Origin: DATJMJ01 sp035503975
Lineage (GTDB): Bacteria > Actinomycetota > Acidimicrobiia > Acidimicrobiales > Palsa-688
Length of the DNA stretch: 14,444 nt
Assembly (NCBI GenBank): GCA_035503975.1
Contig: DATJST010000030.1
Coordinates: 1-14,444, forward strand
Reading direction: 5' to 3'
The notes below the pieces were generated by a model, which had not been told where the DNA came from, did not search any database, and was given only the letters and a program-made list of their open reading frames with translations. Of this stretch, positions 1 to 7,131 are shown piece after piece (within the stretch, counting starts at the first letter, position 1; every line of letters begins with the position of its first letter). Made by a program: the position numbers and the translations under genes.

Positions 1-47
1 CGTTGCCGACGCCATTTGGGACGTTCAAGGAGAGCGACTACGGGTAG
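1..47 (+). CDS. Possible C-terminal end of an aldehyde dehydrogenase (partial, tentative)
   Basis: The reading frame beginning at base 3 gives LPTPFGTFKESDYG followed by a TAG stop at 45-47. This resembles the conserved tail motif of aldehyde dehydrogenases (PFGGFKxSGxGRE), with the usual second Gly and the Gly after Ser replaced by Thr and Asp, and with the stop falling where Arg-Glu is expected. Family members normally run some 15-30 residues further, so if the match is real the gene is either truncated or a decayed remnant. Only 14 residues are visible, so a chance resemblance is quite possible. The rest of the gene would lie to the left of the window. Confidence 0.28.
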   Translation, partial: LPTPFGTFKESDYG

Positions 48-537
48 AAGCTGAAGGCGAAGACAGGTCGAACTGGTGGCCCAAGCCCAAGGCCAGCGCG
101 CTAAGCCGGGAAGGGCCACCCGGACGCGTCCTACCCACTCCGGCTGCACCGATGGCGGGGCAACCTAAACGATTGAGTTCTTTGCTGGTTTTCCGCCGAC
201 GAGTTGAAGACTGCGTCGCCGCGATTTAGGCCGCGTTCTAGGCTTCGCTTCTCCCGATTGAGCTTCGACGGTCCCGGTGGATATCGGTGCGGGGTGAACA
301 CAAAATGAGCCGCCTTACACTCGGCCCTACGTCATATGAAACGGATAATAAGTGGGGCGCATTTCAGGAGGTAGAGAAGCTTGCCTCGAGCCGCTTTCGT
401 CGCTCACGGCTCACATGGTTTTGTCGGACTACCTGGGGATGTCAGCCAAAATCTCGCTCGGGTGCAGGCGGGCGAGTTGGCTGGCGTGGTGCTCCACTGA
501 GGCTGTCAGTTCGACTGGCCCTGCTACCCGGCTTTGG
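48..537. other. Stretch of about 490 bases without a supported gene
   Basis: No frame on either strand gives a protein I recognise. The long plus-strand frames that enter here continue antisense through the ABC ATPase and look like G+C-driven shadows. Visible elements are a GATAAT hexamer at 344-349, an AGGAGG at 366-371 followed by a TTG codon at 381, and a small hairpin with GAGCCG (388-393) pairing with CGGCTC (407-412). The stretch lies downstream of the ATPase gene and probably holds its transcript end, but no clear terminator is seen. Confidence 0.5.
381..500 (+). CDS. Candidate small ORF, 39 codons, TTG start
   Basis: A perfect AGGAGG (366-371) stands nine bases before a TTG codon that opens 39 codons ending in TGA at 498-500. 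The peptide would begin MPRAAFVAHGSHG and end LAGVVLH. It has no recognisable domain, signal peptide or membrane segment. A GATAAT hexamer at 344-349 could be a -10 element, but no -35 is correctly spaced. The peptide may be the leftover 5' end of a lost gene, a genuine small protein, or nothing: AGGAGG occurs by chance in DNA of this composition. It is listed only because start signals line up in a region otherwise without genes. Confidence 0.15.
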   Translation: MPRAAFVAHGSHGFVGLPGDVSQNLARVQAGELAGVVLH

Positions 538-1383
538 CTATTGGAGACCCGGGTCCTCCCCGCGCAACGGCATTCCATGGCTGAACAGAAGCTCGCTCAG
601 TTGGTCGCACAGGTCGTGGAACGAGGGGCTGCGGACGATGTCGGGAGTTCGCGGCCGGGGGAGGCCAATTTCAACGACCGCTTGCACGCGGCCCGGCCGA
701 ACCGACATTACGGCCACGGCATCCGCGAGGAACACGGCTTCGCTGATGGAGTGAGTCACCAACAGGGTGGTGGCGGCCCGTTCAGCCCAGATCCTCAGCA
801 GCTCCACGTTGAGCCGCTGCCGGGTCATCTCGTCGAGCGCTCCGAACGGCTCGTCCAGCAGGAGGATCTCCGGCTCCACGACAAGCGACCGGGCTATGGC
901 TACCCGCTGGCGCATCCCCCCCGAAAGGTGAGCCGGCCTGGCCTGCTCAAAGCCCTTGAGCCCGACCAGCGAGACCAGGTCGGATATGGCGGAGCTGGGC
1001 ACCTTTACCCCGCTTATTTCGAGCGGCAAGCGAATGTTGGCGACCACCGAGCGCCATGGCAGCAGGGCAGGGTCCTGGAAAGCGATCCCGAGGCGGTGGG
1101 CCACCCTGATGGCCGGCGGCGGTTCTCCGTGGACGAGCACAGTGCCCGCGGTGGGGCTTTCGAGGTCGGCCAAGATGCGCAGCACCGTGGACTTACCGCA
1201 CCCCGACGGGCCGAGCAGGGCGACGAACGACCCCCGCGCCGCGTGCAGGTCGACGCCGTCGAGAGCGCGCAATGTGGCCCGCTGCAGCCGGAAGTCCTTG
1301 CATAGGCCGGTAATGGCGATCCCTTCGGTTCGGGAGGTGCCCGGCTCGGTTGAGACCACTGCCCGGTCTGCCATCACGGCCAT
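538..1383 (-). CDS. ABC transporter ATP-binding protein, nitrate/taurine/pyrimidine (SsuB/TauB/ThiZ-like) type
   Basis: This 281-residue protein is the cytoplasmic ATPase of an ABC importer. Seen in order: Walker A GPSGCGKST (58-66), Q-loop FQDPALLPW (102-110), signature LSGGMRQRVAIAR (153-165), Walker B ILLLDEPFGALD (173-184) and the switch His in TH (210-211). The Gln-Asp-Pro-Ala-Leu-Leu-Pro-Trp stretch and the overall length are typical of the SsuB/TauB/ThiZ group. The likely partners are the NMT1/THI5-like binding protein at 8227-9288 and the fused permease at 5472-7124, because the window holds no other importer parts and those genes have no ATPase beside them. It lies 85 bases downstream of the amidohydrolase on the same strand. 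The ATG start lacks a Shine-Dalgarno sequence but sits six bases after a TACGAT hexamer, so it may be made from its own leaderless transcript. The exact cargo is not shown by the ATPase. Confidence 0.93.
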   Translation of the reverse strand: MAVMADRAVVSTEPGTSRTEGIAITGLCKDFRLQRATLRALDGVDLHAARGSFVALLGPSGCGKSTVLRILADLESPTAGTVLVHGEPPPAIRVAHRLGIAFQDPALLPWRSVVANIRLPLEISGVKVPSSAISDLVSLVGLKGFEQARPAHLSGGMRQRVAIARSLVVEPEILLLDEPFGALDEMTRQRLNVELLRIWAERAATTLLVTHSISEAVFLADAVAVMSVRPGRVQAVVEIGLPRPRTPDIVRSPSFHDLCDQLSELLFSHGMPLRGEDPGLQ

Positions 1384-1389
1384 ACGCGG

Positions 1390-1395
1390 ATCGTA
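1390..1395 (-). promoter_or_regulatory. Probable -10 element (TACGAT) for a leaderless ATPase transcript
   Basis: Read on the minus strand, TACGAT is followed by six bases and then the ATG at 1383. That spacing would put the transcription start on or next to the start codon, which fits the lack of any ribosome binding site there. No convincing -35 sequence is seen at the expected distance. The same layout occurs before the dioxygenase gene at 10253. Confidence 0.45.
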
Positions 1396-1468
1396 GCCAC
1401 CGCCCGGGCCTAACCCCGCCCGACAATGATGAACGCCGTGTTACGTCCTTCGGGCGCCTCTCCCGGGC

Positions 1469-2662
1469 TCACCTCTCAGGTAGCGTCCCGGCGACCACTC
1501 GTCCCCGGGACACCACCGCCACGAGTTGCTCCACGCGGAGGTCGGCGCCGCTCAGCCACGGGCGCCCCCGCACCACCAGGAAATCTGGTGCGTAACCGGG
1601 GGCGATCCGCCCGACGAGGTGCCCGAGGCCCACTGCCGCCGCCGCCCGCGACGTGGCCGCTTGCAGGGCCTGCTCGGGGCTCATCCCCAGTACCTCTCGC
1701 ATGCGCGCCAGCTCGGCCATCTGGTCCCCGAAGCGAACGTGATGGCCATTGGCGTCTGTCCCCAGCACGAACTGCACGCCCGCGCCAGCTGCAGCGCCGA
1801 GCAACCGGTCTCGCTCCGCCACGAGCAGCGAGGCCTTCTGTTGCGCTTCAAGCGTTACCGGGACCGAGCCCCGGGCGATGGCCTCGTTTATCAGGAGAGT
1901 CGGTGCCACGGTGGTCCCGGTGGCCGCTGCCCTGGCTGCCTGCTCGGGCGTGATCAGGGTCCCGTGCTCGATCGAGTCGACCCCTTCGTCCAGCGCCACT
2001 TGGATGCCGGCCGGGCTGTGGGCGTGGGCGGCCACCGGAAGGCTCAGGGCGTGAGCCTCGTCAACGATGGCCGCCACTTCGGCCCGGGTGTAATTGCGCC
2101 ATTCGCTGCGGTCACCCATGGACAGGACCCCGCCGCTAGTCGCTATCTTTACCCCGTCGGCGCCGGCGCGTGCCCAGGTACGGACCAGCCGGCGGCACCC
2201 ATCTTCTCCGTCTGCTGTGGGCGGCCGCTGGGTCACTGCCGGAGCCAGGAACAGGTCAGCGTGGCCCGCCGTCATGCCCACCATGCAGTAGACCAAAAGG
2301 CGCGGGCCCTGGACCACTCCTTGGTCGAAGACCCGGCGCAGGGCGATCTGGGCCTCGTCGCCGGCCATGTCGCGGAGGGTCGTGACCCCCGCCCTCAGAG
2401 CTTGTTGGGCGTGCGCCAGCCCGTGGAGCACTTTCTCCTCCCGCGTCGTCACCAGTGGCCAGGTGGCGAAGTCGGCCTGCCCCGGGCCGGCGTGGCCGAC
2501 GAGGTGGACGTGCGTGTCCACCAGCCCGGGGACAAGGCAGATCCCGGGCCAGCGCAACTCGCGAGAAGGCTCGACCACCGTCAAGCGGTCCGTGTCCCAT
2601 TCGAGCCGGCTGGGGCCGATATCAGTGCAGCCGTCCCATACAGTTACTCCAGCGATGCGCAG
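1469..2662 (-). CDS. Metal-dependent amidohydrolase, imidazolonepropionase/Xaa-Pro dipeptidase-like family
   Basis: A cytoplasmic hydrolase of the amidohydrolase superfamily; the substrate is unknown. Numbering from the proposed start, I see the HxH metal pair in VDTHVHL (His51, His53), a probable carboxylated lysine in DGVKIATSGG (Lys172), HAHSP (His213, His215), IEHG (His233) and the catalytic Asp in LGTDANG (Asp303). A C-terminal GRIAPGYAPDFLVV segment is typical of the family. The first ATG/GTG/TTG in frame is TTG at 2584, but that would cut off the N-terminal strand (LRIAGVTVWDG) that family members have. Translation in frame is open back to a stop at 2675-2677, and an AAAAGGAG (2669-2676) stands six bases before a CTG at 2660-2662, so I place the start there, giving 397 residues. 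It is upstream of the ATPase on the same strand and divergent from the creatininase-like gene, suggesting a role in the same heterocycle pathway. It could instead be a peptidase or lactonase; family membership does not settle this. Confidence 0.85.
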   Translation of the reverse strand: MRIAGVTVWDGCTDIGPSRLEWDTDRLTVVEPSRELRWPGICLVPGLVDTHVHLVGHAGPGQADFATWPLVTTREEKVLHGLAHAQQALRAGVTTLRDMAGDEAQIALRRVFDQGVVQGPRLLVYCMVGMTAGHADLFLAPAVTQRPPTADGEDGCRRLVRTWARAGADGVKIATSGGVLSMGDRSEWRNYTRAEVAAIVDEAHALSLPVAAHAHSPAGIQVALDEGVDSIEHGTLITPEQAARAAATGTTVAPTLLINEAIARGSVPVTLEAQQKASLLVAERDRLLGAAAGAGVQFVLGTDANGHHVRFGDQMAELARMREVLGMSPEQALQAATSRAAAAVGLGHLVGRIAPGYAPDFLVVRGRPWLSGADLRVEQLVAVVSRGRVVAGTLPER

Positions 2663-2740
2663 CCTCGGCTCCTTTTACAATCTGAACGGGTCGACCGACC
2701 AGGGAGCGGCCCAAGCCTGGCCTGAGCCGCAGGAGACCCT
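2663..2740. promoter_or_regulatory. Divergent promoter region between the amidohydrolase and creatininase-like genes
   Basis: These 78 bases carry the start signals of two opposite transcripts. For the plus-strand gene there is a TACAAT -10-like hexamer at 2676-2681 and a GGAG binding site a few bases before the ATG at 2741; no good -35 is seen. For the minus-strand gene there is the AAAAGGAG binding site at 2669-2676. The -10 hexamer abuts that binding site, so the two promoters are packed tightly. An 8-base palindrome, GGTCGACC, lies at 2689-2696 near the expected plus-strand start point and is a possible operator, which is inference only. Confidence 0.5.
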
Positions 2741-3544
2741 ATGCGACTGGAAGCAGTAGCGGCCACCTGGCCGGAGGCCGAGAGTGCCAGCCGCCGCGCC
2801 CCGGCGGTGCTCCCCTTCGGTGCTCTCGAACAGCACGGGCCCCACCTGCCCCTGTCCACCGACACGATCATGGCCGATTGGTTGGCGGGACGGGTCGCAG
2901 ACGCTGTGGACGGCTGGTTGCTGCCGGCCATCCCGCTAGGTGACACGGCCGGCAATAACGGGTTCCCGGGGACGGTGTCGCTCTCGTTTGACACCGTCCG
3001 GTCTGTCGTAACAGATATAGGCCGCAGCCTGAGGCGCTCCGGCTTTCCTTGCCTCATAGTCGTCAACGGCGACTACGGCAACCGGGCTGCTCTGCAAGTA
3101 GCCAGTCGCGGCCTCAGGGAGGAAGGTTGGAGCACCCTGGTGATCGACTACCCGGGGCTGGAAGAAATTGCGGCTGAGGTGTGCGAGACGCGCCCGGCCG
3201 GACCGGGGCTATACCACGCCGACGAAGTGGAGACATCAGTACTGCTCGCCTTGCGCCCAGACCTGGTGCACATGGACCGCGCGCTGGCCACCTACCCGGA
3301 GATCCCCCTGACGCTCGGCGCCGTACCGACCGACCTGGCCCAGCTGTCGCCCTCGGGGGTGCTCGGCGACCCAAGCTCGGCCAGTGCCGGCAAAGGGGCC
3401 GCCATCCTCGACGCTCTGGAACGACGGGCGGTCAGGCTGGCCCGCGCCTACTTGGCCGAGACGAACGGCGCCGAGCAATGTCCGACTCGTAACCATTGCG
3501 CCCACAGGGGCCCCGACCCGGGAACGATGACCCCGGGACCGTGA
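2741..3544 (+). CDS. Creatininase-family hydrolase
   Basis: This 267-residue protein belongs to the creatininase family, metal enzymes that hydrolyse cyclic amides or formamides (creatininase; the FAPy deformylase ArfB; the mycofactocin peptidase MftE). Seen: PFGALEQHGPHLPLSTD (25-41), which supplies the metal-ligand Glu30, His32 and Asp41; GNNGFPGT (71-78), equivalent to the usual HxxFPGT loop; and YHADEVETS (158-166), matching the HAGExETS motif. The motif that normally reads NGHGGN is NGDYGN here (109-114), so a conserved metal-site His is Asp111. The tail after about residue 245 is rich in Pro, Gly and Arg and looks non-conserved. The ATG follows a GGAG binding site. It is the first gene of a plus-strand pair with the adenine deaminase 64 bases downstream. 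A plausible job is ring opening or deformylation of a deaminated heterocycle. The family is clear; the substrate is not. Confidence 0.88.
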   Translation: MRLEAVAATWPEAESASRRAPAVLPFGALEQHGPHLPLSTDTIMADWLAGRVADAVDGWLLPAIPLGDTAGNNGFPGTVSLSFDTVRSVVTDIGRSLRRSGFPCLIVVNGDYGNRAALQVASRGLREEGWSTLVIDYPGLEEIAAEVCETRPAGPGLYHADEVETSVLLALRPDLVHMDRALATYPEIPLTLGAVPTDLAQLSPSGVLGDPSSASAGKGAAILDALERRAVRLARAYLAETNGAEQCPTRNHCAHRGPDPGTMTPGP

Positions 3545-3594
3545 ACACTGTGTGAAACCGGCTTCTGGTGCCCGGCCCATGAGCGGGGCCACCT

Positions 3595-3600
3595 TATGAT
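3595..3600 (+). promoter_or_regulatory. Possible -10 element (TATGAT) close to the adenine deaminase start
   Basis: TATGAT ends eight bases before the ATG at 3609, and no Shine-Dalgarno sequence precedes that ATG. This would allow an almost leaderless transcript for the deaminase in addition to read-through from the gene upstream. No -35 match is evident, so the call rests on the hexamer and its distance. Confidence 0.3.
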
Positions 3601-3608
3601 CGCCGAAC

Positions 3609-5414
3609 ATGAGAGAGCACGTCGACGCAAGCGAGAGGGCGCGTGCCGTCCGGGCCGCGCTCGGCCAGAGCCCCTTCGACCTGTTGCTCCGCGGGGGCAC
3701 GGTGGTAGACGTTGGGACCGGCGAGTTGCGAGCCGCGGACGTTGGGGTGGTCGGGGCGCTCATCGCCAGCGTCCATGCACCCGGAACGCGCGAAGACGCC
3801 GCGGAGCAAGCCGACTGCACCGGCACATTCATCGCTCCCGGGCTGATCGATATGCACGTGCACTTCGAGAGCTCGATGCTGACTCCGGGCGCCTACGCTT
3901 CGGCCGTCGTCCCGCGGGGCACCACCACTGTGTTCTGTGACCCCCACGAGCTGGCCAATGTGGCCGGTGTGGCGGGCGTCCGCTACGCCGTTGACGCCAG
4001 CCGAGGCCTTCCGGTCCGCTTCATCGTGCAAGCCCCGTCGTGTGTCCCGCCCCAGCCGGGCCTCGAGTTGTCGGGTCACGACCTTCACGCCGACGATGTC
4101 GCCCACATGTTGGCCTGGCCGGAGGTGGGCGGGCTGGCCGAGGTCATGGACATGCTCGGAGTGCTCGGCGCCGACGACCGCATGGTGAGCGTGGTAAGAG
4201 CGGGCCTCGATAGCGGCAAGCTGGTGTCGGGCCACGCCGCCGGGCTCGGGCCTGCCGAGCTGCAGGCCTACCTGTGCGCAGGCATCGGCTCGGACCACGA
4301 GATTTTCGGCCCAGGCGAGGTCCTGGCCCGGCTGCGGGCGGGCCTGGCGGTGGAGCTGCGGGGGATGATCGACGCGTTGTTGCCCGAAGTGGTGGCCGAG
4401 CTGGCCGCCCTGCCAGAACTGCCGGCCCACCTCGTGCTGTGCACCGATGACCTGTTTGCCGCCACCTTGCTTCGCGACGGAGGGGTGGACCATCTCGTGC
4501 GCCGTCTGGTTGCTTACGGCATGCCAGCCGTGAGGGCGGTGCGGGCCGCGACATACCACGCCGCCTACCGGCTGGAGCGGCCTGACCTCGGAATGGTGGC
4601 GGCCGGGCGCCTGGCGGACCTCGTGGTGCTGGATGACCTCGGAACGTTCTGCGTCAGGGAGGTGTACGCGGGGGGCGAGCTGGTGGCCCGGGGCGGAGAA
4701 GTAGTCGTGCCGTGCGTAGACGCGCCGGCGGCGGCCCCGCTTAAGACCATGCACCTCGAGGCGATGAGCCCGGACGATTTTGTGCTGCGCCTCGAAGGCG
4801 CGGCGTCGCTGGCGAGCCCCGGCGGCCCCTCACCCCGTCGCGCCCGTCTGCGCACGGTGCGGGGGATCATCGGCACCGAGTGGGGGGAGGCCGAGGTCGA
4901 ACTCGACGGGACCCTGGTCGTAGTCCCTCCCGGGCACCTGCTACAGGCGGTGGTCCACCGCCATGGGCGCCTGGCGCCGAAAGCCCGATTGGCGCTGATA
5001 AGTGGGTGGGGCGACGACTGGCAGGGTGCTATCGCCACCACAGTGTCGCATGACACCCACAACCTCGTCGTGTTCGGGCGTGACCCGGTCGACATGGCTA
5101 CGGCTGCAAACGCGGTGATCGCCTCGGACGGCGGTGTCGCCGTCGCCCGTCACGGGGAAGTGCTGGCCCACATCGGCTTGCCGATCGCGGGGATCCTTTC
5201 CGACCGGCCGGCGCTGGAGGTGGCAGATGCCCAGGCGGCGCTTCTGGCCGCCGCCTTGTCGGTGGGCCTGCCAGAGGGCGTACTGAGCCAGCCACTCATG
5301 CAGGTCTTCGCTTCGTGCCTCGCTTGTTTGCCAGGCCCCCACGTGACCGACCTCGGGCTCATGGACGGCACTACAGGGGAACTGGTGGCGGAGCCGGTTT
5401 TGGCCGCGTTTTAG
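3609..5414 (+). CDS. ade: Adenine deaminase (AdeC family)
   Basis: This 601-residue protein matches the AdeC type of adenine deaminase, which converts adenine to hypoxanthine and ammonia in the cytoplasm; homologues also deaminate other 6-aminopurines. Seen: an N-terminal strand DLLLRGGTVVDV, then GLIDMHVHFESSM (79-90, metal ligands His83 and His85), FCDPHE (109-114), SGHAAGLG (207-214, with Ala where Pro is usual), GSDHEIF (227-233), CTDD (278-281), and the C-terminal domain hallmark VSHDTHNLVVFG (479-490) followed by LPIAGILSD (524-532). The length is normal and the gene looks intact. It follows the creatininase-like gene on the same strand and faces the permease gene. The start ATG has no ribosome binding site but does have a TATGAT hexamer eight bases away. 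An unusual substrate (N6-substituted adenine or another amino-heterocycle) is possible given the neighbours. Confidence 0.9.
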   Translation: MREHVDASERARAVRAALGQSPFDLLLRGGTVVDVGTGELRAADVGVVGALIASVHAPGTREDAAEQADCTGTFIAPGLIDMHVHFESSMLTPGAYASAVVPRGTTTVFCDPHELANVAGVAGVRYAVDASRGLPVRFIVQAPSCVPPQPGLELSGHDLHADDVAHMLAWPEVGGLAEVMDMLGVLGADDRMVSVVRAGLDSGKLVSGHAAGLGPAELQAYLCAGIGSDHEIFGPGEVLARLRAGLAVELRGMIDALLPEVVAELAALPELPAHLVLCTDDLFAATLLRDGGVDHLVRRLVAYGMPAVRAVRAATYHAAYRLERPDLGMVAAGRLADLVVLDDLGTFCVREVYAGGELVARGGEVVVPCVDAPAAAPLKTMHLEAMSPDDFVLRLEGAASLASPGGPSPRRARLRTVRGIIGTEWGEAEVELDGTLVVVPPGHLLQAVVHRHGRLAPKARLALISGWGDDWQGAIATTVSHDTHNLVVFGRDPVDMATAANAVIASDGGVAVARHGEVLAHIGLPIAGILSDRPALEVADAQAALLAAALSVGLPEGVLSQPLMQVFASCLACLPGPHVTDLGLMDGTTGELVAEPVLAAF

Positions 5415-5428
5415 GAGCGGTGCGGCTC

Positions 5429-5480
5429 GCCGGCTGCGGGTGGTACCGAACTTGGCCGCCGGGAGGCGTCCTCAGCCGGC
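5429..5480. terminator. Inverted repeat between convergent genes, possible bidirectional terminator
   Basis: GCCGGCTG (5429-5436) and CAGCCGGC (5473-5480) form a perfect 8-base inverted repeat separated by 36 bases, between the end of the adenine deaminase and the end of the permease; it overlaps the last codons of the permease. The long loop and the lack of a T-run make it a weak candidate. Confidence 0.28.
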
Positions 5481-7124
5481 GGGGCCGAAGCGCCTGAGCA
5501 CAGGCGCCTCCACCAGCCCGACGAAGGCGTATATCACTGCCGAAACAACGGTGATCAGGACGACCCCGGACCACAATTGGGCGAACGCCGACGTGGTGCT
5601 CGCCTCCAGCATCAAATAGCCCAGTCCCTGCCCGGTGGATAGCCACTCGGCCAGGACAGCCCCCAACATGGCTCCCGGCGCCGCGATCTTGGCCGAACTG
5701 AACAGGGAGGGCAGAGCGCTGGGCAGCCGCAGCTTAAACAGCGTGGCCCGGTTGGACGCATCGTACGCTCTCATGAGGAGGACCGACTCGAGCGGTGGGG
5801 ACCTGAGGCCGCTCACGACGTAGACCAGGGTCGGGAAGAAGGTGACGATGCCGGCGATCACGGTAACGCTGAACAGGCCGCGGCCGAAGGCGAGGGCGAT
5901 CAGAGGGGTCATGGCGACCAGGGGGACGGAACGCAACACGACGGCCACCGGCATGAACGCGGCCTCAACGGTACGGTTACTGACGACGGCCATGGCAGCC
6001 ACCACTGCCAACAAAGTCCCGGCCGCGTACCCGAGGGAGGCGTCGCGCAGGGTGGTGAGCAGCGCCGCCCACAGTTGCTGGCGATCGGCGGCGGCGGAAG
6101 AGCCCTGGAAGAGGTAATCCCACACGTCCGCGGGTGTCTTGGCGAAATAGGAATTCAGGTTGAAAACCTTGATGAAACCGACCCAGCACACCAGGGCGGC
6201 GGCGACAGACAGGGCCAGGAAACCGGCCGACCGAGCCACCCGCCCCGCCATCGTGCTGGACGAGCGCGCCGGTGGGCGGGCCGGGCCCGGCCCGGCCGCC
6301 GCCCCGCGGGCCCAGGGCGTGGCCAGCCGGGCAACGGCGGCGGTGACCGCATAACCGGCGCCCGCCAAGGCGGCGGCGAAGAGCGCCAGGCTCCACACCC
6401 GGGTCACCTCGAGGGACTGTTCGGCGTTGATCATGGCCACACCGATCCCGTCGTTCCCGCCCAGGTACTCGCCGATGATCGCACCGAGGAGGGCCGCCGG
6501 GACGGCGATGCACAGGGCCGCAAATAGGCTCGGCAGCGCGGCTCGGAGGCGGATCTTCGACAACGCAGTCCATTTCGTCCCCCCGTAAGCGTGGACGACG
6601 TCCAGGGTGAGCTGGTCCGCCGAGCGCAGCCCGGCGGTGACCCCTATCAGCGTCGTGAAGAAAACGGAGACGGCGGCGAGCACGACCTTCGGTTGTTCGC
6701 CGTTGAAGACGATGTTGAGGATCGGCGCGATGGCGATGATAGGCATGCAATAGCTGGCGATGGCCAGCCTGAGCAGGGCCGCCTCCACCGGCGGGCTGAC
6801 GACGAACACCAGCGCCGCTCCAATAGCCAGGGCGTTGCCCCACAACCACCCCTGTCCCGCCTCCGAGAGCGTGGTCCCCGCGTTGGCCCACAACAAGGCC
6901 CGGTTGTCCCACAGGCCGCCGGCCAGGCCGAACGGGGTCGGCATGACGTGCTTCCCGGCGAATACGAACAAAGCCAGGAGCTCCCAGGCCACGAGTACGG
7001 CGAGCACTCCCACCCCGTTGCCCGCCCTCGACAAGCGGGGGCCACGGCCCGCCCGGCCCTCCTGCTGGGCGCCAACGAACCCGACCGGGGGGCCGGCGGT
7101 CAGGCCGGTCCCGGCTTGGCTCAT
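5472..7124 (-). CDS. ABC transporter permease with two fused transport domains
   Basis: This 550-residue integral membrane protein carries two copies of the binding-protein-dependent transport domain (BPD_transp_1, the SsuC/ThiX type) in one chain. Copy one spans roughly 36-270 and copy two 296-545. Each has about six hydrophobic segments and an EAA-like cytoplasmic loop: AYGGTKWTALSKIRL at 179-193 and AYDASNRATLFKLRL at 453-467, both followed by an ALPSLF stretch. The copies are joined by a Gly/Pro/Ala/Arg-rich linker (about 272-295). Relatives are usually single domains of about 250-280 residues that dimerise, so this fusion would supply the whole channel. It starts seven bases after the deaminase stop, in an apparent operon with the deaminase, binding protein and dioxygenase. 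The ATPase at 538-1383 would power it. Transport of a heterocycle is inferred from the binding protein family. Confidence 0.92.
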   Translation of the reverse strand: MSQAGTGLTAGPPVGFVGAQQEGRAGRGPRLSRAGNGVGVLAVLVAWELLALFVFAGKHVMPTPFGLAGGLWDNRALLWANAGTTLSEAGQGWLWGNALAIGAALVFVVSPPVEAALLRLAIASYCMPIIAIAPILNIVFNGEQPKVVLAAVSVFFTTLIGVTAGLRSADQLTLDVVHAYGGTKWTALSKIRLRAALPSLFAALCIAVPAALLGAIIGEYLGGNDGIGVAMINAEQSLEVTRVWSLALFAAALAGAGYAVTAAVARLATPWARGAAAGPGPARPPARSSSTMAGRVARSAGFLALSVAAALVCWVGFIKVFNLNSYFAKTPADVWDYLFQGSSAAADRQQLWAALLTTLRDASLGYAAGTLLAVVAAMAVVSNRTVEAAFMPVAVVLRSVPLVAMTPLIALAFGRGLFSVTVIAGIVTFFPTLVYVVSGLRSPPLESVLLMRAYDASNRATLFKLRLPSALPSLFSSAKIAAPGAMLGAVLAEWLSTGQGLGYLMLEASTTSAFAQLWSGVVLITVVSAVIYAFVGLVEAPVLRRFGPAG

Positions 7125-7131
7125 ACTGTCT

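Noticed and set aside
290..371. Faint resemblance to a TPP riboswitch on the plus strand: CGGGGTG near 290, TGAAACGGATAAT at 337-349, then AGGAGG.
   Set aside because: The GGATAAT word matches, but CUGAGA is missing, the flanking bases that should pair around GGATAAT do not, and no thiamine gene follows. Tempting because of the THI5-like transporter, but probably chance.
352..1305. Long plus-strand open frame of 317 codons.
   Set aside because: It runs antisense through the clearly recognisable ABC ATPase and its sequence is Arg/Gly/His-rich with no domain; a high-G+C shadow.
2689..2696. GGTCGACC palindrome as a shared operator for the cluster.
   Set aside because: No second copy was noticed near the other cluster promoters; kept only as a note in the divergent promoter entry.
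1526..2725. Plus-strand open frame of 399 codons.
   Set aside because: Antisense to the amidohydrolase, whose metal-binding motifs are all intact; the plus-strand product shows no domain.
3594..4754. Minus-strand open frame of 386 codons, rich in His, Gln and Arg.
   Set aside because: Antisense to the adenine deaminase; composition is that of a shadow of a Val/Ala/Leu/Gly-rich gene.
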